A DNA stretch of 64,000 nucleotides from NCBI RefSeq assembly GCF_016862895.1, contig NZ_BONV01000006.1:124001-188000 (forward strand). Direction: 5' to 3'. Source of the DNA: Planotetraspora kaengkrachanensis. Its GTDB lineage: Bacteria > Actinomycetota > Actinomycetes > Streptosporangiales > Streptosporangiaceae. Each line of letters begins with the position of its first letter. The first letter of the stretch is position 1. Shown here one piece after another: positions 25,116 to 34,107 of the stretch. The translations under genes and the position numbers were made by a program. The notes under the pieces are model-generated. The model was not told the origin of the DNA. It did no database searches and saw only the letters and a program-made list of their open reading frames with translations.

Positions 25116-26423
25116 ATGGCATCGCACAACCCGACGCCGTTCCTCGAGTCCCGGCTGGATCGGCGCACGTTGTTGAGGGGGATCGGCGGCGGGGCCGCCG
25201 CGCTCGCCGCGGCGCCACTGCTCGCGGCCTGCAGCGGCGGCCCCGCACCGACTGACCCGGCGGCCAGGGCGACCTCGCTCGGGTCGGGGCTGTCCGACCC
25301 GGTCCCGAGGAGCGCCATCCAGGCGATGGTCGACGCGTTCACCGGCAAGTCCGGCGCGACCGTGAAGACGAACGTGATGCCGCGCGCGCAACTGGTCGAC
25401 AACATCAGCTCGTACCTGCAGAGCAACCCCGAAGACGTGATCACCTGGTTCGCCGGCTACAAGATGCGCTACTACGCGGCCAAGGGCCTGCTCGCGCCGG
25501 TCGACGATGTGTGGGCGCAGATCGGCGGCAACTTCTCCGAGGGCCTGACCAAGGCGTCCGAAGGCGAGGACGGCAAGAAGTACTTCGTGCCGAACTACAA
25601 CTACCCGTGGGGCTTCTACTACCGCAAGAGCGTATGGCAGGAGCGCGGCTACGAGATCCCGGGCACCTTCGACGCCTTCCGCGCACTGTGCGAGCAGATG
25701 AAGAAGGACGGCCTGATCCCGATCGCCTTCGCCGACAAGGACGGCTGGCCGGCGATGGGCACGTTCGACTACATCAACATGCGCACGAACGGCTACCAGT
25801 TCCACCTCGACCTGTGCGCCCACAAGGAGTCCTGGGACCAGCAGAAGGTCAAGGACGTCTTCGACAACTGGAAGGCGCTGCTGCCGTACCAGGACGAGGC
25901 CGCGCTCGGCGCCACCTGGCAGGAGGGCGCCCGCACGATGACCGGCAAGAAGGCGGGCATGTACCTGATCGGGGCGTTCATCGCGCAGGACGTCACCGAC
26001 AAGGAGATCCTCGCCGACCTCGACTTCTTCCCCTTCCCCGCCATCGCGGTGGAGGGCACGGACGCCATCGAGGCCCCCATCGACGGGTTCGTCCTGGCGA
26101 AGCGGGCCGGGTCCAACAAGACGGCCAAGGACATGCTGGCCTTCTTCGGCAGCGGCGCCGGTCAGGACGCGTACGCCGCCAAGGACTCCTCGAACCTGCA
26201 GACCGCCAAGGACGCGGACACCGCGTCGTTCAGCGAGCTCAACAAGAAGGGCGCGGCGGCGATCGCCGGCGCCAAGTACATCAGCCAGTTCTTCGACCGC
26301 GACGCCCTGCCCGCGATGGCGAACAACGTGATGATCCCCGCGCTGCAGGGCTTCATCAAGGACGGCACCATCGACACCCGCGCCATCGAGGCGCAGGCCA
26401 AGTCCCTGTACGCGGCCGAGTGA
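25116..26423 (+). CDS. sugar ABC transporter substrate-binding lipoprotein, Tat type (locus B)
   Basis: Binding protein of 435 residues for the locus B importer. The N-terminus has a twin-arginine motif DRRTLLRG, a hydrophobic run and the lipobox LLAAC, so it looks like a Tat-exported lipoprotein. The ATG at 25116 has TTGGAG upstream; an earlier in-frame ATG at 25068 overlaps the GH36 stop and could also be used by coupling. The mature domain belongs to the large family of carbohydrate-binding proteins (WFAGYKMRYYAAKGLLAPVD). The ligand is probably the oligosaccharide that GH36 and GH95 act on. Confidence 0.92.
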   Translation: MASHNPTPFLESRLDRRTLLRGIGGGAAALAAAPLLAACSGGPAPTDPAARATSLGSGLSDPVPRSAIQAMVDAFTGKSGATVKTNVMPRAQLVDNISSYLQSNPEDVITWFAGYKMRYYAAKGLLAPVDDVWAQIGGNFSEGLTKASEGEDGKKYFVPNYNYPWGFYYRKSVWQERGYEIPGTFDAFRALCEQMKKDGLIPIAFADKDGWPAMGTFDYINMRTNGYQFHLDLCAHKESWDQQKVKDVFDNWKALLPYQDEAALGATWQEGARTMTGKKAGMYLIGAFIAQDVTDKEILADLDFFPFPAIAVEGTDAIEAPIDGFVLAKRAGSNKTAKDMLAFFGSGAGQDAYAAKDSSNLQTAKDADTASFSELNKKGAAAIAGAKYISQFFDRDALPAMANNVMIPALQGFIKDGTIDTRAIEAQAKSLYAAE

Positions 26424-26427
26424 GCCG

Positions 26428-27390
26428 ATGAGCGTCATGCCGCAGACGACCCTGCGCTCGGCTGCCGCCGCACCCGGTGTGACCGCGCCTCCCGCGCGGT
26501 CACGCCGGGTACGGCGGCTGTCGGGGCGGGATCGCCTCGTGCTCGGCCTGATGGTGGGCGTGCCCACGCTGATTCAGGCCGTGCTCGTGTGGATCCCCAC
26601 GCTCCTGTCGGTCGGGTTGTCGTTCACCAGGTGGAACGGGCTCGACCTGGCCGACATCCGGCCCGCGGGCCTGAGCAACTACACCTACGCCGTGGAGGAG
26701 TACCCGCCGTTCTGGCCGGCGCTGGCGCACAACATCATCTGGCTGGTCTTCCTCGCCCTGATCGCCACCCCGATCGGGCTGCTGCTCGCCGTGCTGCTCG
26801 ACCAGAAGATCCGCGGCACCCGGCTCTACCAGAGCGTGTTCTTCACGCCGGTCATGTTGTCGATGGTCATGGTCGGGATCATCTGGCAGCTGGTCTACGC
26901 CCGCAACGAGGGCCTGCTCAACCACCTGCTCGGCACCGCGGGCACGTCCGGCGCCGTCGACTGGTTCGGCGACTCCGACGTCAACCTGTGGGCGGCCCTC
27001 GTGGCGACCACCTGGCGGCACGCCGGCTACGTCATGGTGCTCTACCTGGCCGGGCTGAAGGGCATCGACCCGAGCCTTCGGGAGGCCGCCGCGCTCGACG
27101 GAGCCAACGGCCGGCAGACGTTCTTCCGGGTCGTCCTTCCGGCGATGCGGCCCATCAACATCGTGATCGTCGTCATCACGATCATCGAAGGGCTGCGGGC
27201 CTTCGACATCGTCTACCTGATCAACAAGGGCACCAACGGGCTCGAACTGCTCAGCGTCCTGGTCATCCAGAACCTGGTCGGCGCGGGCCAGGTGATCGGC
27301 GTCGGGTCGGCTCTGGCGGTCATCCTGCTGGTCATCTCGCTGGGCCCCATCGTCTACTACCTGGTCCGCACGTTCCGGAGGGCTGACTGA
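26428..27390 (+). CDS. sugar ABC transporter permease, MalF type (locus B)
   Basis: Membrane permease of 320 residues with six predicted helices and the ATPase-docking loop EAAALDGANGRQTFFRVVLP. It starts 4 bp after the binding-protein stop and its own stop shares one base with the start of the next permease. No ATPase gene is in the operon. Confidence 0.94.
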   Translation: MSVMPQTTLRSAAAAPGVTAPPARSRRVRRLSGRDRLVLGLMVGVPTLIQAVLVWIPTLLSVGLSFTRWNGLDLADIRPAGLSNYTYAVEEYPPFWPALAHNIIWLVFLALIATPIGLLLAVLLDQKIRGTRLYQSVFFTPVMLSMVMVGIIWQLVYARNEGLLNHLLGTAGTSGAVDWFGDSDVNLWAALVATTWRHAGYVMVLYLAGLKGIDPSLREAAALDGANGRQTFFRVVLPAMRPINIVIVVITIIEGLRAFDIVYLINKGTNGLELLSVLVIQNLVGAGQVIGVGSALAVILLVISLGPIVYYLVRTFRRAD

Positions 27391-28277
27391 TGACGGCGAC
27401 AGCGCCGATCGCGCCGGCGCCCGGCCGACTCCGCCGGCACTACGGCACCCACCTGTTCCTGGTCGTCATGGCGATCATGTGGCTGGTGCCGCTGCTGTGG
27501 ACGCTCTACGCCGCCCTGCGCCCGAAGGCGGTCACCGACAAGTACGGGTACTGGAGCCTGCACGGACCGATCAACCTGGACAACTTCACGGCCGCATGGA
27601 GCCAGGGCGGCATGGCGACGTACTTCGGCAACACGCTGCTCATCACCGTCCCGTCGGTGGTGCTCACCCTCGGGTTCGCCTCGATGATGGCCTTCGCGGT
27701 GAGCCGTTTCACCTGGAAGTTCAACCTGACGCTGCTGATCCTTTTCACCGCGGGCAACATGTTGCCGCCACAGGTGCTCGCGGCCCCGCTGTTCGAGATG
27801 TTCAAGCACACGCCGCTGCCGTACTCGATCAGTTCGTCGGGCACCCTGCTGGACACCTACTACGCCGTCATCGCCGTCGAGGTGGCCTTCCAGATGGGCT
27901 TTTGCACGTTCGTGCTGTCCAACTACATGAAGGCGCTGCCGTCCGGCCTGACCGAGGCGGCCCGGGTGGACGGCGCGAGCGTGTGGCAGCAGTACAGCCG
28001 CATCATCATGCCGCTGACGCGCCCGGCGCTCGCCGCGCTGGGCACGCTGGAGGTGGTCTGGCTGTACAACGACTACTTCTGGCCGCTGTTGTTCATCCAC
28101 AGCGGCGACCGGCTGCCGATCACCACCGGCATCACGAACCTGCAGGGGCAGTTCCTGCTCGACTACAACATGATCGCGGCGGGGGCGACGATCACCGTCA
28201 TCCCGACCCTGGCGGTCTACCTGGCCCTGCAACGGCACTTCGTCGCCGGTCTCACCCTCGGCGCCGGCAAGGGCTGA
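27390..28277 (+). CDS. sugar ABC transporter permease, MalG type (locus B)
   Basis: Partner permease of 295 residues with six helices and the loop EAARVDGASVWQQYSRIIMP. It overlaps the previous gene by one base (TGATG) and is the last gene of the rightward arm of locus B. The convergent MarR gene begins its 3' end 33 bp further on. Confidence 0.94.
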   Translation: MTATAPIAPAPGRLRRHYGTHLFLVVMAIMWLVPLLWTLYAALRPKAVTDKYGYWSLHGPINLDNFTAAWSQGGMATYFGNTLLITVPSVVLTLGFASMMAFAVSRFTWKFNLTLLILFTAGNMLPPQVLAAPLFEMFKHTPLPYSISSSGTLLDTYYAVIAVEVAFQMGFCTFVLSNYMKALPSGLTEAARVDGASVWQQYSRIIMPLTRPALAALGTLEVVWLYNDYFWPLLFIHSGDRLPITTGITNLQGQFLLDYNMIAAGATITVIPTLAVYLALQRHFVAGLTLGAGKG

Positions 28278-28310
28278 GGCCTGGGCGCCTGACGGCGCGG
28301 CCGGCCTGGA

Positions 28311-28817
28311 TCAGTGGCCGTCCGCGGCCCGGTGGGCGTGATCGGCGTGCTTGTCATGTTCGGCGTGGTTGGCATGGTTGGCCGCGGCGATCACCTGCGT
28401 CAGCATCTGGTGGAGACGCTGAAGCTCGGACAGCTCCATTCCCAGGCGCCCGACGATCGCCGGGGGGATCTTCTCGGCCTCGTCGCGCAACCGCCGCCCC
28501 TCCGGGGTGAGGGTCACCGCGAGAGAACGCTCGTCGCCGCTGGCGCGCAGTCGCTGCACGAACCCGTTGGCCTCAAGGCGCTTGAGCAGCGGTGAAAGCG
28601 TGGCGGGCTCCAGCTGGAGCAGTCGGCTGAGGTCCTTGACCGACAGCGGCGCGTGTTGCCACAACGCCAGCATCACCAGGTACTGGGGATGGGTCAGCCC
28701 CATCGGCTCCAGCAGGGGGCGGTAGACCGCGATCACGCTGCGTGACGCGACGGCCAGGGCGAAGCAGACCTGGTTCTCCAGGGCCAGCGGGTCGGGAATG
28801 TCGCCAAGGTCACTCAA
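28311..28817 (-). CDS. MarR-family regulator with histidine-rich C-terminus
   Basis: Winged-helix regulator of 168 residues (PLSVKDLSRLLQLEPATLSP as recognition region, then a wing at about DERSLAVTLTPEGR). The start is TTG at 28817, picked because GGAGG lies six bases upstream; the frame is open further but without a ribosome binding site. The C-terminal 23 residues hold seven histidines (HANHAEHDKHADHAHRAADG and a final His), a possible metal-binding tail. It is divergent from a sulfurtransferase gene with a 12-bp perfect palindrome between them, so it likely represses both. The single Cys early in the protein (NQVCFALA) recalls OhrR-type redox sensing. Confidence 0.88.
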   Translation of the reverse strand: MSDLGDIPDPLALENQVCFALAVASRSVIAVYRPLLEPMGLTHPQYLVMLALWQHAPLSVKDLSRLLQLEPATLSPLLKRLEANGFVQRLRASGDERSLAVTLTPEGRRLRDEAEKIPPAIVGRLGMELSELQRLHQMLTQVIAAANHANHAEHDKHADHAHRAADGH

Positions 28818-28852
28818 GAGGCACCTCCATGGGCGGCGGACTGCCATGCTAT

Positions 28853-28884
28853 AACAGTTAGTGTGCAAACAGTTAGTGCACTAA
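28853..28884. promoter_or_regulatory. MarR operator region
   Basis: AACAGTTAGTG occurs twice (28853-28863 and 28868-28878), 15 bp apart, and the second copy continues into the perfect 12-bp palindrome TTAGTGCACTAA at 28873-28884. It lies between the divergent MarR and sulfurtransferase genes. Confidence 0.65.
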
Positions 28885-28948
28885 TCATAGGTCGGTCAGC
28901 GGCGGCATCTTTCTCCGATGCCGCCGCCCGTCGTCGGAGAGAGATGCC

Positions 28949-29794
28949 ATGACCCGCTCCAACGTGCTCGTCGACGCCGCCTGGGTGCTGGAGCGTCTCG
29001 ACGACTCCGGCGTCGTACTGGTCGAGGTCGACGAAGACACCAGGGCCTACGACAGGAGCCACATCCGCGGAGCCGTGAAGATCGACTGGAGGGACGACCT
29101 CCAGGACCCGATCCGCCGCGACTTCGTCGACAGGAGCGGATTCGAGGCCCTGCTGTCGCGTAAGGGCATCGCGAACGACGACACGGTCATCCTCTACGGA
29201 GGCAACAACAACTGGTTCGCGGCCTACGCCTACTGGTACTTCAAGATCTACGGCCACCGGGACGTCCGCCTGCTCGACGGGGGACGCAAGAAGTGGGAGC
29301 TCGACGGCCGCGAGTTGTCCGGCGAGCCCGTTCGGCGCCCCGCCACGGACTACCGCGCCCAGGAGCCCGACACCTCGATCCGTGCCTTCCGTGATGAGGT
29401 CATCGCCTCCATCGGCGTCAAGGCCATCGTCGACGTGAGATCTCCGGACGAGTTCTCCGGCCGGATCCTCGCTCCCGCGCACTTCCCGCAGGAGCAGCCT
29501 CAGGTGGCCGGCCACGTTCCCACGGCCAGGAACGTCCCGTGGTCCAAGGCCGCCAACGACGACGGGACCTTCAAGTCCGACGAAGAACTCCGGCGCCTGT
29601 ACGGCGAGGCGTCGGTCGACCTGGAAGCAGCGGAGACCATCGTCTACTGCCGCATCGGCGAGCGCAGCGCCCACACGTGGTTCGTCCTGAGCGAGTTGCT
29701 CGACCGGCCGGGAGTCAAGAACTACGACGGCTCATGGGTCGAGTACGGCTCACTCGTGGGCGCCCCGGTCGAGCGCGGGCCCGCAGCCTCGTGA
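28949..29794 (+). CDS. thiosulfate sulfurtransferase (rhodanese), CysA2/SseA type
   Basis: Two-domain rhodanese of 281 residues that moves sulfane sulfur from thiosulfate or a similar donor. The N-terminal inactive domain (YDRSHIRGAVKIDWRDDLQD) and C-terminal active domain are both present; the active-site loop is CRIGERS with the catalytic Cys. The sequence resembles mycobacterial CysA2/CysA3 along its whole length (YGGNNNWFAAYAYWYFK, VRSPDEFSGRILAPAH). AGAGAG stands upstream of the ATG. It is divergent from the MarR gene and probably controlled by it. Confidence 0.94.
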   Translation: MTRSNVLVDAAWVLERLDDSGVVLVEVDEDTRAYDRSHIRGAVKIDWRDDLQDPIRRDFVDRSGFEALLSRKGIANDDTVILYGGNNNWFAAYAYWYFKIYGHRDVRLLDGGRKKWELDGRELSGEPVRRPATDYRAQEPDTSIRAFRDEVIASIGVKAIVDVRSPDEFSGRILAPAHFPQEQPQVAGHVPTARNVPWSKAANDDGTFKSDEELRRLYGEASVDLEAAETIVYCRIGERSAHTWFVLSELLDRPGVKNYDGSWVEYGSLVGAPVERGPAAS

Positions 29795-29862
29795 CGCCGT
29801 CGTCCCGCACCAGCGTCCGGGAGGACGGCTGGATGAGCACTCACTCCACCAAGGGAGCCGCC

Positions 29863-30048
29863 ATGCCTCTGCAGAGAAGGAAGCCGCTGGAGGAGCGGAT
29901 CGCCGAACGCCAGGCGCGACGGCCTCCGCTGCGCGAAGGGAAGGACTTCGAGCACGGACCCGCCAAGTTCCTGTTCATCTTCCTCATCGTGTTCGTCGTC
30001 GTGCTTCACTTCATCGGCCTCGCGGTCCTCATGGTGCTGGACATGTGA
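29863..30048 (+). CDS. small single-pass membrane protein, unknown
   Basis: A 61-residue protein with a charged N-terminal half (KPLEERIAERQARRPPLREG) and one membrane helix at about residues 37-59 (FLFIFLIVFVVVLHFIGLAV). AAGGGAG stands before the ATG at 29863, better than the upstream ATG at 29833. It follows the sulfurtransferase by 68 bp on the same strand and may be co-transcribed. Function unknown. Confidence 0.7.
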   Translation: MPLQRRKPLEERIAERQARRPPLREGKDFEHGPAKFLFIFLIVFVVVLHFIGLAVLMVLDM

Positions 30049-30052
30049 CCGC

Positions 30053-31045
30053 TCATCGCGTGCCGGACAGGGGACGGCCCGCCTCCTGGGGGTCGGGGCC
30101 GGGATCGGGCGTCACGGGCTCACTCCTGCCGGCCCGGCCGGCCTCCAACTGGGCGGCGAACGCCAGGCCGAGCAGCAGGGCCGTCGAAGTGAGGAACGAC
30201 CACAACAACAGCGCCATGACCGCGGTGAGCGGGCCGTACATCGCGCCGAACGTCCCGCTGCCCGCCGTGTAGAGCGCCAGCAGGTAGGTGAGCGCCATCC
30301 AGAGGAGCACGGCGACGGTCGCGCCGACCGCGAGCCACGTGTGGGCCGGCTGGCGGCGTCTCGGTGACGACCGGAACAGCACGGAGATCGACACGACGGC
30401 GAGCAGGAAGCCGAGCGGCCAGCGCAGCCACTGCCAGACCGCCCGGGGAGTCGCGCCCCACCCGTAGACCGCGGCCGCCGCCTCCCCGGCGGCCGCGCCG
30501 CCGACGAGGACGACCAGGCCGATCCCCATGAGGAGACCCGCCGTCACGGCCATCAGCAGCGCCCGGCCGTACTTGCGCAGGAACGGGCGGTCCCGCTCGA
30601 CGCCGTAGATCCGGTTGGCGCCACGCTCGAACTGGGCCATCGCGCTCGTGAGCGACACGAGGGCCGTCACCAGGCCGAACCAGAGCGCGAGCGCCTCCCC
30701 GGCGCCCCCGCCGCGCCGCCCCGGCGACAAGGTCTCCTCGATGATCCCGCCGCCGCCTCCCGGCGCCAGGCGCCTGAGGGTGAGCTCGAGGACCTGCCCG
30801 ATGTCCGCGTGGTTGAGCGCCGAGCTGAGACCCACCACGGCGATGGCCCCCGGGATGATCGCCAGACAGACCTGGAACGCCAGGGCGCGGGCGTTGCTCA
30901 TGCCGTCGCCGTACCTGAACCGCAGGAAGGAGTCGCGGACCAGTTGCCGGCCGCCGTACTGCCGGATGGTGGCGTAGGCGTCGTCGGCGGAAAGCTGCTC
31001 TCCGGTCATGTCCCGGGTCTCCGGCACCGTGGTCGCGGTTCCCAC
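30053..31045 (-). CDS. YihY/virulence factor BrkB family membrane protein
   Basis: Inner-membrane protein of 330 residues with about six membrane helices and the family segments ARALAFQVCLAIIPGAIAVV and YGPLTAVMALLLWSFLTSTA. The start is GTG 31045, selected because GGAGGTGAT lies just upstream. The biochemical role of the family is not settled. The gene converges with the small membrane protein, stops 4 bp apart. Confidence 0.9.
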   Translation of the reverse strand: MGTATTVPETRDMTGEQLSADDAYATIRQYGGRQLVRDSFLRFRYGDGMSNARALAFQVCLAIIPGAIAVVGLSSALNHADIGQVLELTLRRLAPGGGGGIIEETLSPGRRGGGAGEALALWFGLVTALVSLTSAMAQFERGANRIYGVERDRPFLRKYGRALLMAVTAGLLMGIGLVVLVGGAAAGEAAAAVYGWGATPRAVWQWLRWPLGFLLAVVSISVLFRSSPRRRQPAHTWLAVGATVAVLLWMALTYLLALYTAGSGTFGAMYGPLTAVMALLLWSFLTSTALLLGLAFAAQLEAGRAGRSEPVTPDPGPDPQEAGRPLSGTR

Positions 31046-31238
31046 GCTGTCATCACCTCCGCCGCCGGGCACGCAGCCCGCCCGGGCGGTCCGGGTCCGG
31101 TGGTGTCCGCATCGGCTTCCGCTGCCCCGGAGACGGCAGGTCGAACATTCCCGAGAAAACAGTCATGTCGGACTCGTGGTCGTGGTGCCGGTGTCGGTGT
31201 GACCGCCGCCCCGCCCGGGCGCGACGTGTACGCGAACG

Positions 31239-31907
31239 TCAGTCGAACGCCGCGAGATGGCGCTCGCGCGCCCGGGCCAGATGCTCCCGCATGGCTGCCT
31301 CCGCGCCGTCAGGGTCGGCGGCCTGGATGGCGGCGGCGATGCGCCGATGCTCCTCGACGGTCGCGCTCGCCTGGGCGTAGGGGAAGTAGCGCCGGTGCAG
31401 GTGCAGGTGTGCGTGCAGCCGGTCGATGCCGTCGCGGAGCAGGCCGTTGCCGGAGGCCTCGGCGACGAGGTCGTGGAAGCGGGCGTCGAGGGCCGTGAAC
31501 GCGGCATGCCAGCCGTCCGGGTCGTCCTCCTGTGGCGCGACGGTCGTGGCCGCCTCGGCGGAGACGGCCTCCCGGTGTGCGGCGTCGGCCCGTTCCGCGG
31601 CCCACCGGGCCGAGGTGCACTCCAGCAGCGACCGCATCTCGAACATGGCGTCGAACTCGGCCCTGGTCAGCAGCGGGCTGACCGTGTAGCCGACGAGGGG
31701 GCGCTTGCGGACGAGGCCGTCCGCCTCCAGGCGGGCCAGCGCCTCGCGGATCGGAGTGGGTGACACCGCGAACTCGCGGGCCAGTGCGTCGATGTTGATC
31801 CGGTCGCCGGGGGACAGGCTGTGCTCGAGCACCAGGCCCTTGAGCGCCTCGTACACGTCCTCGCCCAGCGTCGAACGCCGGAACCTGATCTGGTCTGGGC
31901 GTGCCAT
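31239..31907 (-). CDS. GntR-family regulator, FCD (FadR) subfamily
   Basis: Regulator of 222 residues: winged helix at about residues 15-75 (NIDALAREFAVSPTPIREAL) and an all-helical FCD effector domain with Asp/His residues able to bind a metal (FHDLVAEASG, EEHRRIAAAI). AAGGAG stands before the ATG at 31907. It is divergent from an enolase-superfamily gene, with a perfect 12-bp palindrome in between, so it most likely controls sugar-acid catabolism. Confidence 0.93.
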   Translation of the reverse strand: MARPDQIRFRRSTLGEDVYEALKGLVLEHSLSPGDRINIDALAREFAVSPTPIREALARLEADGLVRKRPLVGYTVSPLLTRAEFDAMFEMRSLLECTSARWAAERADAAHREAVSAEAATTVAPQEDDPDGWHAAFTALDARFHDLVAEASGNGLLRDGIDRLHAHLHLHRRYFPYAQASATVEEHRRIAAAIQAADPDGAEAAMREHLARARERHLAAFD

Positions 31908-31984
31908 CGGGCTCCTTCCGGCAGCCGGCTCGATTCCATGAATGTTAGGGGCGATCCGAGGAGCGGCTATACAGCCATGAAATA

Positions 31985-31996
31985 TCCTATAGGATC
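31985..31996. promoter_or_regulatory. GntR operator candidate
   Basis: ATCCTATAGGAT is a perfect 12-bp palindrome centred between the GntR and enolase genes. A second imperfect dyad (GGCTATACAGCC, 10 of 12) lies about 15 bp to its left. Both are in the promoter interval of the divergent pair. Confidence 0.6.
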
Positions 31997-32099
31997 CACG
32001 ATGACGTAAAAGGGGCGTCGTGATCCGGGCCACGAGGTGCCCACCGCGGCAGAGGTCGCGGCGCGTCCGGAGTCCGTCCCGTCTCAGCGAGGAGCTTCG

Positions 32100-33185
32100 T
32101 TGCCCACGATCAGTCACGCCGAGGCGTATCTCGTCGACCTGGAGGTCGAGACCGTACGCACCGACGCGGTCCAGTCGTTCCTGAAGCAGGAGACCGTCTT
32201 CGTCGAGATCGGGACCGACGACGGCGGCGCGGGAACCGGTTACTCCTACACGATCGGCACCGGCGGCACGGCCGTGCTCGCCCTGCTCCGCGACTACCTG
32301 TTGCCGCGGCTGGCCGGCGCGGATCCCCGGCGGGTGGAGGCGGTGTGGCGGGACCTGTTCGCCGCGACCCGGGCCACCACGGTGGGCGCGATCACGTCCC
32401 TGGCGCTGGCCGCCGTGGACACGGCGCTGTGGGACTGGCGCTGCCGTGACGCGGGTCATCCGTTGTGGGTCCTCGCGGGAGGCGCGAAGGACCACGTCCC
32501 GCTCTACGACACCGAGGGCGGCTGGCTGCATCTGAGCACGGACGAGCTGATCGCGGGCGCCAAGGAGAGCCAGGCCGCGGGCTGGCGCGGGGCCAAGCTG
32601 AAGATCGGCCGTTCGCCGGTGGAGGACGCCGAGCGGCTGGCCGCCGTGCGCGCGGCCGTCGGACCCCGCTTCGACCTGATGCTCGACGCCAACCAGTCGC
32701 TCACGGCGGCCGAGGCCGTACGGCGGGCGAGGCTTCTGGAACCGTCCGACCCGTACTGGTTCGAGGAGCCGCTGCCCGCCGACGACGTCTCGGGGCACGA
32801 GACGCTGGCCGCGGCGAGTTCGATCCCCGTCGCCGTCGGCGAGTCGATGTATTCGGTGGCGCAGTTCCGCGAGTACCTGCACCGGGGCGCGGCGGGCATC
32901 GTCCAGGTCGACGTGGCCCGCATCGGCGGGATCACCCCGTGGCTGAAGGTCGCGCACCTGGCCGAGGCGTACAACGTGCCGGTCTGCCCGCACTTCCTGA
33001 TGGAGCTGCACGTGAGCCTGTGCTGCGCGGTGCCGAACAGCGGTTACCTGGAGCACATCCCGCAACTGCGGGCGATCACCCGTGCGGAGATCGAGGTGGT
33101 GGACGGGCAGGCCCTGGCGCCGGCCGCTCCCGGACTCGGCATCGAGTGGGACCGCGACGCGATCGACGACCGCAGGGTGGGCTGA
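32100..33185 (+). CDS. mandelate racemase/muconate lactonizing enzyme family protein
   Basis: Enolase-superfamily enzyme of 361 residues, probably an acid-sugar dehydratase or racemase. The capping domain covers about residues 1-130; the barrel has KLKIGR (Lys-x-Lys base), the metal ligands in LDANQ, WFEEPL and AVGES, and the Asp/His dyad in QVDVARIGG and CPHF that defines the mandelate racemase subgroup. The TTG at 32100 is preferred because GAGGAG is five bases upstream; a GTG at 32037 is in frame. Together with the divergent GntR gene it forms a sugar-acid module. No transporter is linked to it. Confidence 0.9.
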   Translation: MPTISHAEAYLVDLEVETVRTDAVQSFLKQETVFVEIGTDDGGAGTGYSYTIGTGGTAVLALLRDYLLPRLAGADPRRVEAVWRDLFAATRATTVGAITSLALAAVDTALWDWRCRDAGHPLWVLAGGAKDHVPLYDTEGGWLHLSTDELIAGAKESQAAGWRGAKLKIGRSPVEDAERLAAVRAAVGPRFDLMLDANQSLTAAEAVRRARLLEPSDPYWFEEPLPADDVSGHETLAAASSIPVAVGESMYSVAQFREYLHRGAAGIVQVDVARIGGITPWLKVAHLAEAYNVPVCPHFLMELHVSLCCAVPNSGYLEHIPQLRAITRAEIEVVDGQALAPAAPGLGIEWDRDAIDDRRVG

Positions 33186-33280
33186 GCGCGCGGGCCACGC
33201 CGGCCGGTGATCATCTGCCCGTGGGAGTCACTACGATCACACGTGACCATCCGCACCCGGGCAGGAAATCAGGAGTCCCC

Positions 33281-34090
33281 GTGGCCTGGCGCGACCGTGT
33301 TCGCACCGTAGTTGAAGCCCCCAGAACGCAGCATGTGATCACCGTGGTGATCCTGATCAATGCGGCGACACTGGGACTGGAGACGTCCCCGGCGCTGATG
33401 AGGGCCCATGGCGGCCTGCTCACGATCGTCGACCACGTGGCCCTGTACGTCTTCGTCGCCGAACTCCTGGCCAAGCTGTACGTCTACCGGCTGGAGTTCC
33501 TGCGCGACCCCTGGAACATCTTCGACAGCGTCATCATCGGCACCTCCCTGCTGCCGCATTCGGGTGAGCTGTCGGTGCTCCGCGCGCTGCGGATCATGAG
33601 GGCGCTGCGGTTGATCTCCGTGGTGCCCAGCCTGCGCCGCGTCGTCTCCGCGCTGCTCGCCGCCGTGCCCGGCATGGCCTCGATCGCCGTGCTGCTCAGC
33701 CTGGTCCTCTACGTCGCCGCGGTGATCTCCACCAAGCTGTTCGCGGCCACGACCCCACACTACTTCGGCGACCTGGGCACCTCGTTGTTCACCCTGTTCC
33801 AGGTGATGACGGGGGAGGCCTGGTCGGACGTCGCCCGCGAGGTCATGGCCGTCCATCCGGCCGCCTGGATCTTCTTCGTCGTCTTCATTCTGATCTGCAC
33901 CTTCGTCGTGCTGAACCTGTTCATCGCCGTCGTCGTACGGGCGATGGAGGACGACCACGCCAGGGAGGCCGGGCAGGCCCGCGAGGCCGAGCAGCACACC
34001 CTTGAGGGCGTCATGGCGGAGCTCAGGGCGTTGCGGGCGGAACTGCGCGACTCGCGGCAGGAGCAGGAAGGGGCCGCGCTCAGCCGGTGA
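33281..34090 (+). CDS. voltage-gated cation channel, BacNav-like six-helix subunit
   Basis: Ion channel subunit of 269 residues, the usual length of bacterial voltage-gated sodium channels. S1-S3 occupy about residues 18-90, the S4 sensor LRALRIMRALRLISVVPSL carries Arg at three-residue spacing, S5 is around 130-150, the pore helix ends in the filter TGEAWS, S6 is ICTFVVLNLFIAVVV, and a C-terminal helix (LEGVMAELRALRAELRDSRQ) looks like the tetramerising coiled coil. The filter differs from the NaChBac TLESWS. AGGAG precedes the GTG at 33281. It stands alone between unrelated genes. Confidence 0.9.
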   Translation: MAWRDRVRTVVEAPRTQHVITVVILINAATLGLETSPALMRAHGGLLTIVDHVALYVFVAELLAKLYVYRLEFLRDPWNIFDSVIIGTSLLPHSGELSVLRALRIMRALRLISVVPSLRRVVSALLAAVPGMASIAVLLSLVLYVAAVISTKLFAATTPHYFGDLGTSLFTLFQVMTGEAWSDVAREVMAVHPAAWIFFVVFILICTFVVLNLFIAVVVRAMEDDHAREAGQAREAEQHTLEGVMAELRALRAELRDSRQEQEGAALSR

Positions 34091-34107
34091 GGGCTTCCCC
34101 GGCGGGC

